A stretch of 5,388 nt of DNA. It comes from Deinococcales bacterium (GTDB lineage Bacteria > Deinococcota > Deinococci > Deinococcales > Deinococcaceae). The stretch spans positions 1-5,388 of the forward strand of contig JANYFS010000167.1 of the NCBI GenBank assembly GCA_025359705.1. The letters run 5' to 3'. The position numbers were made by a program, and so were the translations under genes. Below, piece by piece: positions 1 to 4,814 of the stretch (position 1 is its first letter; each line of letters opens with the position of its first letter). The notes beneath the pieces are model-generated. The model was not told where the DNA came from. It did not search any database and worked only from the letters and a program-made list of their open reading frames with translations.

Positions 1-82
1 TACACCTGTATTCGCTTGTCATGCTGCTCGAAAAGGGTTTTTCCCTTCCCTGCGCCTTTTGGTTTCCCTCGAGGCGAAGAAG

Positions 83-112
83 AGTGTACTACCCAACCCT
101 CGAGTTTGTCAA
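83..112 (-). promoter_or_regulatory. Minus-strand sigma-70-type promoter pointing off the left edge
   Basis: Read on the minus strand, a perfect -35 box TTGACA (112-107) is followed after 18 bp by TACACT (88-83), a four-of-six match to TATAAT. The spacer contains a CTCGAG copy (99-104). Transcription would start near 76 and run left out of the window. A minus-strand ATG lies at 22-20, but only seven codons are visible and no well-spaced ribosome binding site precedes it, so I do not call the gene. This is the best promoter match in the window. Confidence 0.55.
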
Positions 113-209
113 GCGTTGTTTGAAATGCTTGCGCTCGAGTCCAAAAACCCCGCCCAAATTTCTTTAACTTTCTCATGAGGGCGAGACATTTTTCACCACT
201 GGGCTGGAT

Positions 210-215
210 TATAGT
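210..215 (+). promoter_or_regulatory. Candidate -10 box for the response regulator transcript
   Basis: TATAGT matches the TATAAT consensus in five of six positions, but no recognisable -35 box lies 16-18 bp upstream. A second weak possibility is TTGCTC (354-359) with TATGTG (376-381), spacer 16 bp, which would give a short leader. The sequence does not let me decide between the two. Confidence 0.25.
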
Positions 216-298
216 CACAAAGACGAACATTAAGGCAAGCATCACGACAAAGGTCATCGCTGATCCTGACGATCTTCAAGATGAGCATATCGCGTGAT

Positions 299-390
299 GT
301 CGAACTGCATCCCGCCCCATAACCCCTATATGGGGACAGTTGAAAAACCTCGGTTGCTCCATTTGCCGAATCCCATATGTGCAGTTCGAC
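299..390. repeat. Perfect 11-bp inverted repeat around a 70-bp loop
   Basis: GTCGAACTGCA at 299-309 is the exact reverse complement of TGCAGTTCGAC at 380-390. The arms enclose 70 bp that hold a smaller CCCC-TATAT-GGGG hairpin. The right arm overlaps the direct repeat at 383-401 just before the ribosome binding site of the response regulator gene. It may be a long-range mRNA stem or two oppositely oriented protein sites. Confidence 0.6.
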
Positions 391-401
391 TGTAGTTCAA
401 C
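383..401 (+). promoter_or_regulatory. Direct repeat AGTTCgAC-N3-AGTTCaAC, possible response regulator box
   Basis: Two 8-bp copies differing at one base start 11 bp apart (383-390 and 394-401). OmpR/PhoB-family regulators typically bind tandem half-sites with a period of about one helical turn (11 bp), and this pair lies directly before the ribosome binding site of a gene for such a regulator. Autoregulation is therefore an attractive inference, but the site is not proven, and an inverted third copy of the element lies at 299-306. Confidence 0.35.
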
Positions 402-408
402 TAAGGAG
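402..408 (+). promoter_or_regulatory. Ribosome binding site of the response regulator gene
   Basis: TAAGGAG ends 7 nt before ATG 416. This strong Shine-Dalgarno match fixes the start at 416 rather than at the ATG 39 nt upstream (377), which has no such site. The first base is also the end of the arm TTCAACT, complementary to 338-344. Confidence 0.85.
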
Positions 409-415
409 TAAACGC

Positions 416-1084
416 ATGGAACAATGCATTCTGATCATTGAAGACAACCCAGACATCACTCGAGTGGTGCAGTACGAACTCGAGCAGGCGGGATACCGTG
501 TATTGACCGCCCCCGATGGCGTGAGCGGTTTGACTTTGGCGCGGGAACACAACCCCGATTTGGTGATTTTGGACTTGGGTTTGCCGGATTTCGATGGAGC
601 CGAGATTGCCCGCAGATTGCGCCGCACCAGCAATGTTCCCATTATTATTTTGACTGCCTTGGACGCGGTTGAGCGCAAGGTCAGCTTGCTCGAGGCGGGA
701 GCCGACGATTATTTGACCAAGCCATTCCACCCCGAAGAACTGGTGGCTCGAGTGAAGGTGCAGTTGCGCCACCAACAACACGGCGAAGTGATTGCCATTG
801 GCGGTTTGGAGATTCACCCCCAAAAACGCTATTGCCAATATTCGGGGCAAGAGGTGCGGCTTTCACCCAAAGAGTTTGACCTGTTGACCTTCTTGGCAAG
901 GCAGCCTGGACGAGTTTACTCTCGAGAGGAGATTGAACGCGAAGTGTGGAACGGCGAATTACCACAAAACAGCAATGTGGTGGACGTGCATATGGCAAAT
1001 ATGCGAGCCAAATTGCGCGACTTGGATGGGTATGGTCTGATTCGTACCGTGCGCGGCATTGGTTATGCTCTAAAAACACCGTAA
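416..1084 (+). CDS. OmpR/PhoB-family response regulator, DrRRA-like
   Basis: A 222-residue two-component response regulator, a cytoplasmic transcription factor switched by Asp phosphorylation. Residues 1-118 are a receiver domain: acidic pocket E9-D10, phospho-acceptor D53 in the ILDLGLPD strand, switch residue T80, and K102 in the TKPF motif. Residues about 124-222 are a winged-helix DNA-binding domain with the typical end RTVRGIGYALK. Both domains are complete and the length is normal for the family. From memory the whole sequence is very similar to Deinococcus DrRRA, a regulator described as needed for radioresistance; I could not align it. No histidine kinase gene lies beside it here, so its partner is elsewhere or just outside. 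The gene stands alone, with a strong ribosome binding site and its own terminator. TTG dominates for Leu, and both CTC codons are part of CTCGAG. Confidence 0.96.
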   Translation: MEQCILIIEDNPDITRVVQYELEQAGYRVLTAPDGVSGLTLAREHNPDLVILDLGLPDFDGAEIARRLRRTSNVPIIILTALDAVERKVSLLEAGADDYLTKPFHPEELVARVKVQLRHQQHGEVIAIGGLEIHPQKRYCQYSGQEVRLSPKEFDLLTFLARQPGRVYSREEIEREVWNGELPQNSNVVDVHMANMRAKLRDLDGYGLIRTVRGIGYALKTP

Positions 1085-1128
1085 CATCAATAGATCTCGA
1101 GCTATAGCCCTCGAGGGATATAAATTTT

Positions 1129-1157
1129 AAAGGACGCAATAGTATGCGTCCTTTTTT
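1129..1157 (+). terminator. Intrinsic terminator of the response regulator gene
   Basis: A 10-bp perfect stem (AAAGGACGCA at 1129-1138 with TGCGTCCTTT at 1145-1154), a 6-nt loop and a run of six T (1152-1157) lie 45 nt after the stop codon. This is a textbook plus-strand terminator. Between the stop codon and the stem, two CTCGAG copies (1096 and 1110) flank the palindrome GCTATAGC. In the other direction there is no T run, so it is probably one-way. Confidence 0.9.
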
Positions 1158-1331
1158 ATAGTTTTATAGTTGGTATTTGATTTATGCTCGAGTTTCCATA
1201 GTTTTCCTCGAGGTGTAAAATATTGAGGTATATGAATTTGATTTTTTTTGCAGATTTCGCGTATTGGGCTACCTAATTTCTTTTTATATATTTTTTAAGT
1301 ACGTATAGTTACGTCACTACAATGTAATAGA
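1158..1331. other. AT-rich spacer without genes
   Basis: This spacer lies between the converging regulator gene and the 87-residue gene. It is distinctly AT-rich, with an 8-T run at 1242-1249 and a run of T and A at 1279-1297, and has two CTCGAG copies (1187, 1207). A short ACGTA-TAGT-TACGT hairpin at 1301-1314 could form at the 3' end of the minus-strand operon, but it has no T run on either strand, so I do not call a terminator. Confidence 0.6.
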
Positions 1332-1595
1332 TTATTGAATTTTCTCGAGCCAATCCTGTACAAAACGCTCGAGGCCCACTAAACCCCAATCCTGATCCAA
1401 CTTCTCGAGCTGGCTGTTTTGTACCATTCTGTTGAGTTCTGCCTCGACCCGTTGGCTGACCCTACGTAGGGGCATGGCTTCAACTTCTGGCACACCTCGC
1501 CAGTTTAAAAAAGCGCGGTGGAACAGGGGCAACTGATCGAAGGTCAAAGCCGCCTCGAGGGAGCGCCAGCTCGAGGGAGGGGAAGTTTCCGCCAC
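1332..1595 (-). CDS. Hypothetical 87-residue protein, second gene of an HTH operon
   Basis: I do not recognise this protein. It starts with GTG at 1595, 1 nt after the stop of the upstream helix-turn-helix gene, and an AAGG at 1608-1605 sits 9 nt before the start; this spacing implies translational coupling. The 87 residues have no signal peptide, membrane segment or Cys. They contain four Trp (positions 10, 32, 70, 82) and look mostly helical and amphipathic, especially about 43-67 (RRVSQRVEAELNRMV region) and 74-87. Five CTCGAG copies lie in the gene, as in its neighbours, so it does not look like a recent arrival. The context (a tiny DNA-binding protein followed by a small soluble protein) fits a toxin-antitoxin-like pair, a recombination helper or a regulator with a partner. 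None of these is shown by the sequence. Confidence 0.7.
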   Translation of the reverse strand: MAETSPPSSWRSLEAALTFDQLPLFHRAFLNWRGVPEVEAMPLRRVSQRVEAELNRMVQNSQLEKLDQDWGLVGLERFVQDWLEKIQ

Positions 1596-1596
1596 T

Positions 1597-1800
1597 CTAA
1601 CTAGCCTTGAGGCTGGTCAAACCTAAAAAGTGAAAGAGGCTCGAGCGTGGGATACGCAGGCCTCTTTCACCTTCAAATGCACTGAGTTGTCCAGACTGAA
1701 TCCAACGCCGTACTGTGCGATCATGACAGCACATGTATTCGGAAACTTCGCGCACACTGAGAAACTTAGGGAGCCGCTCGATCTGTTCGTTCAGAGTCAT
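1597..1800 (-). CDS. Excisionase/MerR-like helix-turn-helix DNA-binding protein
   Basis: A 67-residue protein that is almost entirely one winged-helix DNA-binding domain of the excisionase/HTH_17 type. Residues 13-60 follow the family pattern: FLSVREVSEYM (first helix), HDRTVRRWIQSGQL (recognition helix), then GERGLRIPRSSLFHFL (wing and last helix). Where many relatives have LGVS at the turn, this one has MCCH, with two adjacent Cys (24-25). Such proteins act as excision factors of mobile elements, as AlpA-like regulators or as small autoregulators; no integrase is visible here. ATG 1800 is chosen because AAAAGGA lies 5 nt upstream, whereas the longer in-frame start at 1851 falls inside a terminator hairpin. 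The 87-residue gene follows after 1 nt. The last codons overlap a terminator-like hairpin (1625-1670). Confidence 0.88.
   Translation of the reverse strand: MTLNEQIERLPKFLSVREVSEYMCCHDRTVRRWIQSGQLSAFEGERGLRIPRSSLFHFLGLTSLKAS
1625..1670 (-). terminator. Terminator-like hairpin inside the end of the HTH gene
   Basis: On the minus strand GTGAAAGAGGC (1670-1660) pairs perfectly with GCCTCTTTCAC (1640-1630) and is followed at once by five T (1629-1625). The 19-nt loop contains a further GCGT/ACGC pairing. The structure overlaps the last codons of the helix-turn-helix gene and lies before the coupled 87-residue gene, so it would be expected to reduce expression of the second gene relative to the first. 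Translating ribosomes could prevent it from folding. On the plus strand no T run follows. Confidence 0.6.
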
Positions 1801-1805
1801 GAGTG

Positions 1806-1812
1806 TCCTTTT
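1806..1812 (-). promoter_or_regulatory. Ribosome binding site of the HTH gene
   Basis: On the minus strand AAAAGGA (1812-1806) ends 5 nt before ATG 1800. It supports the short, 67-residue form of the helix-turn-helix protein over the 84-residue form starting at 1851. Confidence 0.75.
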
Positions 1813-1837
1813 GTTACCAACACATTTGCTAACAAAC

Positions 1838-1863
1838 AAAAAAGACCGCACAAGGCGGCCTTT
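1838..1863 (-). terminator. Intrinsic terminator on the minus strand upstream of the HTH gene
   Basis: On the minus strand AAAGGCCGC (1863-1855) pairs with GCGGTCTTT (1849-1841), nine pairs including one G-U, with a 5-nt loop and a run of six T (1843-1838). On the plus strand the G-U becomes an A-C mismatch and there is no T run, so it works leftward only. It would stop transcripts coming from the dehydrogenase gene or from a promoter near 2024, and so insulates the HTH operon. A small TTTGC-AATA-GCAAA hairpin (1874-1861) overlaps the first arm and could compete with it. Confidence 0.75.
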
Positions 1864-2080
1864 GCTATTGCAAATTGGTTGAGGTTGAAGTCAACTGCTA
1901 AGTTGTATGAACACGGGAAGCCGCAGGACATATGCCAAGATAATAATCCTTTTCGGTCAGCTTTTGGTGAGGGGGAGCGAGTCGCTTCGCTCGAGGGTAA
2001 GAGGTCAAGCGGGCGAGAAAAAGAGTGTATCACTCGAGGTTTACCACATCCCAAAGAAAAACGGATCACGGACAACTTTT
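1864..2080. other. Structured non-coding spacer
   Basis: No coding region is supported here. The longest overlapping minus-strand frame starts inside the dehydrogenase gene and runs through the terminator, so it is almost surely not a gene. The spacer holds short hairpins: GAGCGA/TCGCTC (1975-1992), GAGTG/CACTC (2023-2035), and the near-palindrome GTTGA-AG-TCAAC at 1884-1895. The last overlaps a possible minus-strand -35 (TTGACT, 1894-1889) with a poor -10 (CAATAG, 1870-1865) that might serve the HTH operon. Confidence 0.5.
2024..2032 (-). promoter_or_regulatory. Candidate extended -10 promoter on the minus strand
   Basis: Read on the minus strand, TGATACACT (2032-2024) matches the extended -10 form TGnTATAAT in the TG and in four of six hexamer positions. 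It shares TACACT and the following CTTyTTC with the promoter at 83-112. No good -35 is visible. Transcription would start near 2017 and meet the terminator at 1838, giving an RNA of roughly 180 nt with no coding frame that I can support. Confidence 0.3.
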
Positions 2081-3013
2081 TTAGGTTTTGAGTTCGATTC
2101 CCGCCCACTGCTCGAGCAATTTTAGGGCTGCGGTGTGGTCTTGATCCGCACCAATTTGAGATTTGGCGGCTTTAAATAAGCTGTGGGCCAGCAAAATCAT
2201 CGGGGTGCTGGCGCTCGAGCGGCCCACCATGTCTACCGCAATCCCAATATCTTTGGAGAGCAAACCCAGCTTGAAGGTGGCGGGGAAAGCGCGGGTTAGC
2301 ACCCGTTCAGGAACCAATTTTTCTGAGGCAAAAGAACGACCATTGGCATGATTGATCACCTCGAGGGCCGCACCCACGTCCACACCCAGGCTCGAGAGGG
2401 TGGTTAGACCTTCACCAATTCCCCATAAATTAATGGCCAGTACCACATTGTGAATGGCTTTGACGGTGTACCCCGCACCCACATCACCGACCCGCACAAT
2501 CTTGGCAGCAAAAGTCTTGAGGGCAGGTAGGGCTTGCTCGAGGGCAAGTTCGGAGCCGCCGACCATGCTGGTGAGTTTGGCATTGTGCGCCCCTACTGTG
2601 CCGCCCGACAGCGGAGCATCCAAAAACGAAATCCCGTGCTGAGACAGGCTCGAGGCCAATAACAGTGCCTCTTGGGGATGTCCGCTGGTGCAGTCTATCC
2701 AAGTTTTAAGGCGTGAATCTTGATTTAAGCCGTGTAGCACTTGAGCGGCAACTTCGATCACTTCGGTGGTGGTGGGCAAACATGTGAATAGAAGATCCAC
2801 CTGACCAAATTCCTCGAGCGTAGAAACCACTGTGCTGCCGTGCATTTTGGCATGTTCCGTCACTTTGATAGGGGTGCGGTTCCACACCCAAGTCTCGAAA
2901 TGTTGGGCCAGATGCCCCGCCATCGGAAACCCCATTGCACCCAGGCCGATAAAACCGATTTTTACAGCAGGTTGTGTGGCATTGAACTCAACATTGATCT
3001 CAGAATTTGTCAT
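2081..3013 (-). CDS. NAD(P)-dependent beta-hydroxyacid dehydrogenase (3-hydroxyisobutyrate dehydrogenase family)
   Basis: A complete 310-residue cytoplasmic oxidoreductase of the beta-hydroxyacid dehydrogenase family, which oxidises substrates such as 3-hydroxyisobutyrate or reduces tartronate semialdehyde or related small aldehydes. Visible motifs: the Rossmann motif GLGAMG (23-28) and the NRT turn after the second strand (45-47), where the Arg suggests NADP(H) preference; the substrate-binding segment DAPLSGG (132-138); the catalytic Lys and Asn in K185-x3-N189; and KDIGIAVD (254-261) in the helical domain. The exact substrate cannot be told. The start is either ATG 3013 or ATG 3025; neither has a good ribosome binding site. 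The TTATGC ending 8 nt before ATG 3013 could be a -10 box for a leaderless message. The gene is divergent from the transporter. No terminator directly follows its stop codon; the nearest is at 1838-1863. Confidence 0.93.
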   Translation of the reverse strand: MTNSEINVEFNATQPAVKIGFIGLGAMGFPMAGHLAQHFETWVWNRTPIKVTEHAKMHGSTVVSTLEEFGQVDLLFTCLPTTTEVIEVAAQVLHGLNQDSRLKTWIDCTSGHPQEALLLASSLSQHGISFLDAPLSGGTVGAHNAKLTSMVGGSELALEQALPALKTFAAKIVRVGDVGAGYTVKAIHNVVLAINLWGIGEGLTTLSSLGVDVGAALEVINHANGRSFASEKLVPERVLTRAFPATFKLGLLSKDIGIAVDMVGRSSASTPMILLAHSLFKAAKSQIGADQDHTAALKLLEQWAGIELKT

Positions 3014-3097
3014 AAGCTCGAGCATAACAAAAAGACTCGAGTAAGATCTCGCGTTTTACCTGCCCGCCCTGACGCTCGAGAGGCTTATGCTGAAAAT

Positions 3098-4324
3098 GTG
3101 CTGAAGCAATTGTTCCGCGAAGATCGCAATTACAAATTGGGTGTAGGAAATGGTTGGTTGGTTTACTGTGCCGATGGATTTATGAATCCTGCTGTGGTGA
3201 TGGCAGCCTTTGCCAGCAGACTGGACGCACCCGCCGCTATTATTGGGTTGCTTCCTGCCATTGCAGCGGGTGGCTGGATGCTGCCTCAAATTATTGTGGC
3301 AGCCTTTTTGCCCAGCCAAGCCCAAAAAATTCAAACCTACCGCAGCACTGCTTGGGTACGCACGGGCGCTCATATCGTGATGGTGGCCTCGAGCGCCCTA
3401 CTGATTCAGCATCCTGTGTGGTTGCTGGTCTGTTTTATTTCGGCAATGATGATCAATTCTTTGGCCTCGGGGGTATCTGGGTTGCCGTTCCTCGAGGTGA
3501 TTTCCAAAGTGGTTCCCGCCGAGAAGCGCAACAATTTTTTTGCAGTTCGCAACCTATTTGGTGGGGTACTGGCCTTTTTTTCGGGCTTGGCAGTCCGCAA
3601 GATTCTGGATTCCCCGCTCGAGTTCCCCTACGACTACACCCTGATTTTTGGTATTGGTACGGTGTTATTCAACATTGCCTGGACGATGTTTGGCTGGATC
3701 GAGGAACCCCGCGATGAGGTCAAACCCAAAGCCGACTGGCTGAGCGAAGTGCGAAACATCCCGCAAACCCTGCGCTCAGACCCCTTTTTGCGGGCGTTTT
3801 TGGGGGTGCGACTGTGGCTGGCTTTTGCCGCCATGTGCGAGCCTTTTTACGCGGTGTATGCCCTAAAAGTGCTGCATATGCCGCGCAGCATGATTGGGGT
3901 GTTCATTATGACCATCACCATTGTTGCGCCGCTATCCAACTTGCTGTGGGCGCGGGTGGGCAACCTCAAAGACTCGAGGCGGGTGATTCGGCTTTCGAGT
4001 GTGCTGGCCTTATGTGCGCCACTATTGGCGCTAGCCTTGCCGCAAGGCAGTTTGTACAGCTATCTGTGGGTTTTTGCCCTCTCGAGCGTAGCCAACCAAG
4101 GCTTCAACTTGGCCCACACCAACCATTTGCTCAATTTGGCCCCCGAACACAGCCGCAGCCGCTACATTGGGGTGATCAATACCTTGGTGGGCATTGCGCT
4201 ATTTGCCCCCGTTTTGGGTGGGTTACTTGCCGATAGCGGCGGCTACCGCGTCACCTTTTTGCTCTCGAGCGTGCTATTTGTACTGGCGTGGTGGCGGGTG
4301 GGAACCCTCAAACGGGAGGCATAA
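3098..4324 (+). CDS. Major facilitator superfamily transporter
   Basis: An inner-membrane secondary transporter, 408 residues from GTG 3098, with the 12 hydrophobic segments expected for the superfamily: about 14-39, 46-71, 88-104, 107-132, 148-166, 180-201, 239-256, 265-284, 297-314, 320-344, 356-378 and 383-400. A charged loop (202-238) joins the two halves, and VGNLKDSRR (287-295) between helices 8 and 9 resembles the usual loop motif. Substrate is unknown; efflux is possible. The start is doubtful. Codons upstream of 3098 (about 3050-3097) read like protein (VLPARPDAREAYAEN), but no ATG, GTG or TTG is found in frame until deep within the divergent dehydrogenase gene. GTG 3098 itself has only a poorly spaced GAGAGG (3078-3083, 14 nt away). 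The secreted-protein gene follows after 42 nt with no terminator. Confidence 0.93.
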   Translation: MLKQLFREDRNYKLGVGNGWLVYCADGFMNPAVVMAAFASRLDAPAAIIGLLPAIAAGGWMLPQIIVAAFLPSQAQKIQTYRSTAWVRTGAHIVMVASSALLIQHPVWLLVCFISAMMINSLASGVSGLPFLEVISKVVPAEKRNNFFAVRNLFGGVLAFFSGLAVRKILDSPLEFPYDYTLIFGIGTVLFNIAWTMFGWIEEPRDEVKPKADWLSEVRNIPQTLRSDPFLRAFLGVRLWLAFAAMCEPFYAVYALKVLHMPRSMIGVFIMTITIVAPLSNLLWARVGNLKDSRRVIRLSSVLALCAPLLALALPQGSLYSYLWVFALSSVANQGFNLAHTNHLLNLAPEHSRSRYIGVINTLVGIALFAPVLGGLLADSGGYRVTFLLSSVLFVLAWWRVGTLKREA

Positions 4325-4353
4325 GGTGATGATTTACCCTCGAGGATTTACAT

Positions 4354-4359
4354 GAGGAG
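4354..4359 (+). promoter_or_regulatory. Ribosome binding site of the secreted-protein gene
   Basis: GAGGAG ends 7 nt before ATG 4367. It overlaps the codons that follow ATG 4352, so it supports 4367 as the start and gives a better signal peptide beginning MKRTSK. Confidence 0.75.
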
Positions 4360-4366
4360 TTATCTA

Positions 4367-4789
4367 ATGAAACGTACTTCCAAAGCACTATTCGGCACAA
4401 TTTTTATCTTTACCGCTTTAATAGGTAGCTCGAGCGCCGTTCATAAATCTTCACTCACTCATTCCTCAAAAAACCAAACCCCGATCAAAATAAGCGAAAA
4501 ATGGATTCCAAAAGGCTATTGGAGCAAAAGATTCGTCGATCCAACCCGCGAGGTTTGTAGTTCCCCTCGAGCGCATACCGTGCATACTGCGGAAATGACA
4601 ACGACAACCCGCACTATACAATGTGCCTATTTCCAAAAAATAGAAATCCGAAGATACCGTTACTGGGAGCTTTGGGCTTTTTATAGCAACTATAGCAAAA
4701 AATGGACGGGTGGTTTTTATCATGCAAGGCAACGCAGCAAATTAGGCGACACCAAAGATACTCGAATCGGTAAATGGCAAACAAGATGA
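4367..4789 (+). CDS. Small secreted protein of unknown function
   Basis: I do not recognise this family. The 140-residue product begins with a typical Sec signal: basic MKRTSK, a hydrophobic core ALFGTIFIFTALIG, then SSSA, with likely cleavage after Ala24. No lipobox Cys is present. The mature part of about 116 residues is basic, rich in Tyr, Trp, Ser and Thr, and has just two Cys (64 and 86), which could form one disulfide outside the cell. It has no further membrane segment. The base composition looks more AT-rich than the transporter gene before it, and only two CTCGAG copies fall in it, which might mean a different history. It starts 42 nt after the transporter gene with a good ribosome binding site, so co-transcription is plausible. 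No terminator is seen before the tandem repeat. Confidence 0.7.
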   Translation: MKRTSKALFGTIFIFTALIGSSSAVHKSSLTHSSKNQTPIKISEKWIPKGYWSKRFVDPTREVCSSPRAHTVHTAEMTTTTRTIQCAYFQKIEIRRYRYWELWAFYSNYSKKWTGGFYHARQRSKLGDTKDTRIGKWQTR

Positions 4790-4814
4790 CCCTAAGTTTT
4801 CCCAATACCCAACC

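Larger units (their letters stand above)
113..415. other. Gene-free leader region upstream of the response regulator
   Basis: I find no coding region that I can support in this stretch; open frames here are short and lack ribosome binding sites. It contains several nested inverted repeats: 240-246 with 293-299 (CATCACG/CGTGATG), 254-258 with 280-284 (TCATC/GATGA), 299-309 with 380-390 (11 bp, perfect), CCCC/GGGG around TATAT near 323-335, and 338-344 with 396-402 (AGTTGAA/TTCAACT). A -10-like TATAGT lies at 210-215. If transcription starts near 222, the regulator mRNA would have a structured leader of almost 200 nt. Between 140 and 458 there is no CTCGAG. Confidence 0.5.

Noticed and set aside
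33..47. AAGGG-TTTTT-CCCTT hairpin near the left edge
   Set aside because: A five-base-pair stem that could form by chance, with no gene end that it would serve.
1..123. Plus-strand frame open from the left edge to a TGA at 121
   Set aside because: Forty codons with no recognisable features, overlapping a strong promoter on the other strand; too little to support a partial gene.
143..184. CGCCC/GGGCG with a T run on the minus strand, as a possible terminator
   Set aside because: Only five base pairs around a 23-nt loop; too weak, and no minus-strand gene ends here.
1801..1851. Longer form of the HTH protein starting at 1851
   Set aside because: The start lies within a terminator hairpin loop, and the internal ATG at 1800 has a good ribosome binding site.
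2090..2105. GAGTTCGATTCCCGCC resembles the T-arm of a tRNA gene
   Set aside because: It is the end of the dehydrogenase coding sequence on the other strand, and no acceptor, D-arm or anticodon arm can be paired with it nearby.
1797..2108. 103-codon minus-strand open frame across the spacer
   Set aside because: It starts within the dehydrogenase gene, lacks a ribosome binding site, crosses a terminator and overlaps the HTH start.
2840..3097. The transporter frame is open back to an ATG at 2840
   Set aside because: This part is antisense to the well-supported N-terminus of the dehydrogenase and reads unlike a protein; it is not used as the start.
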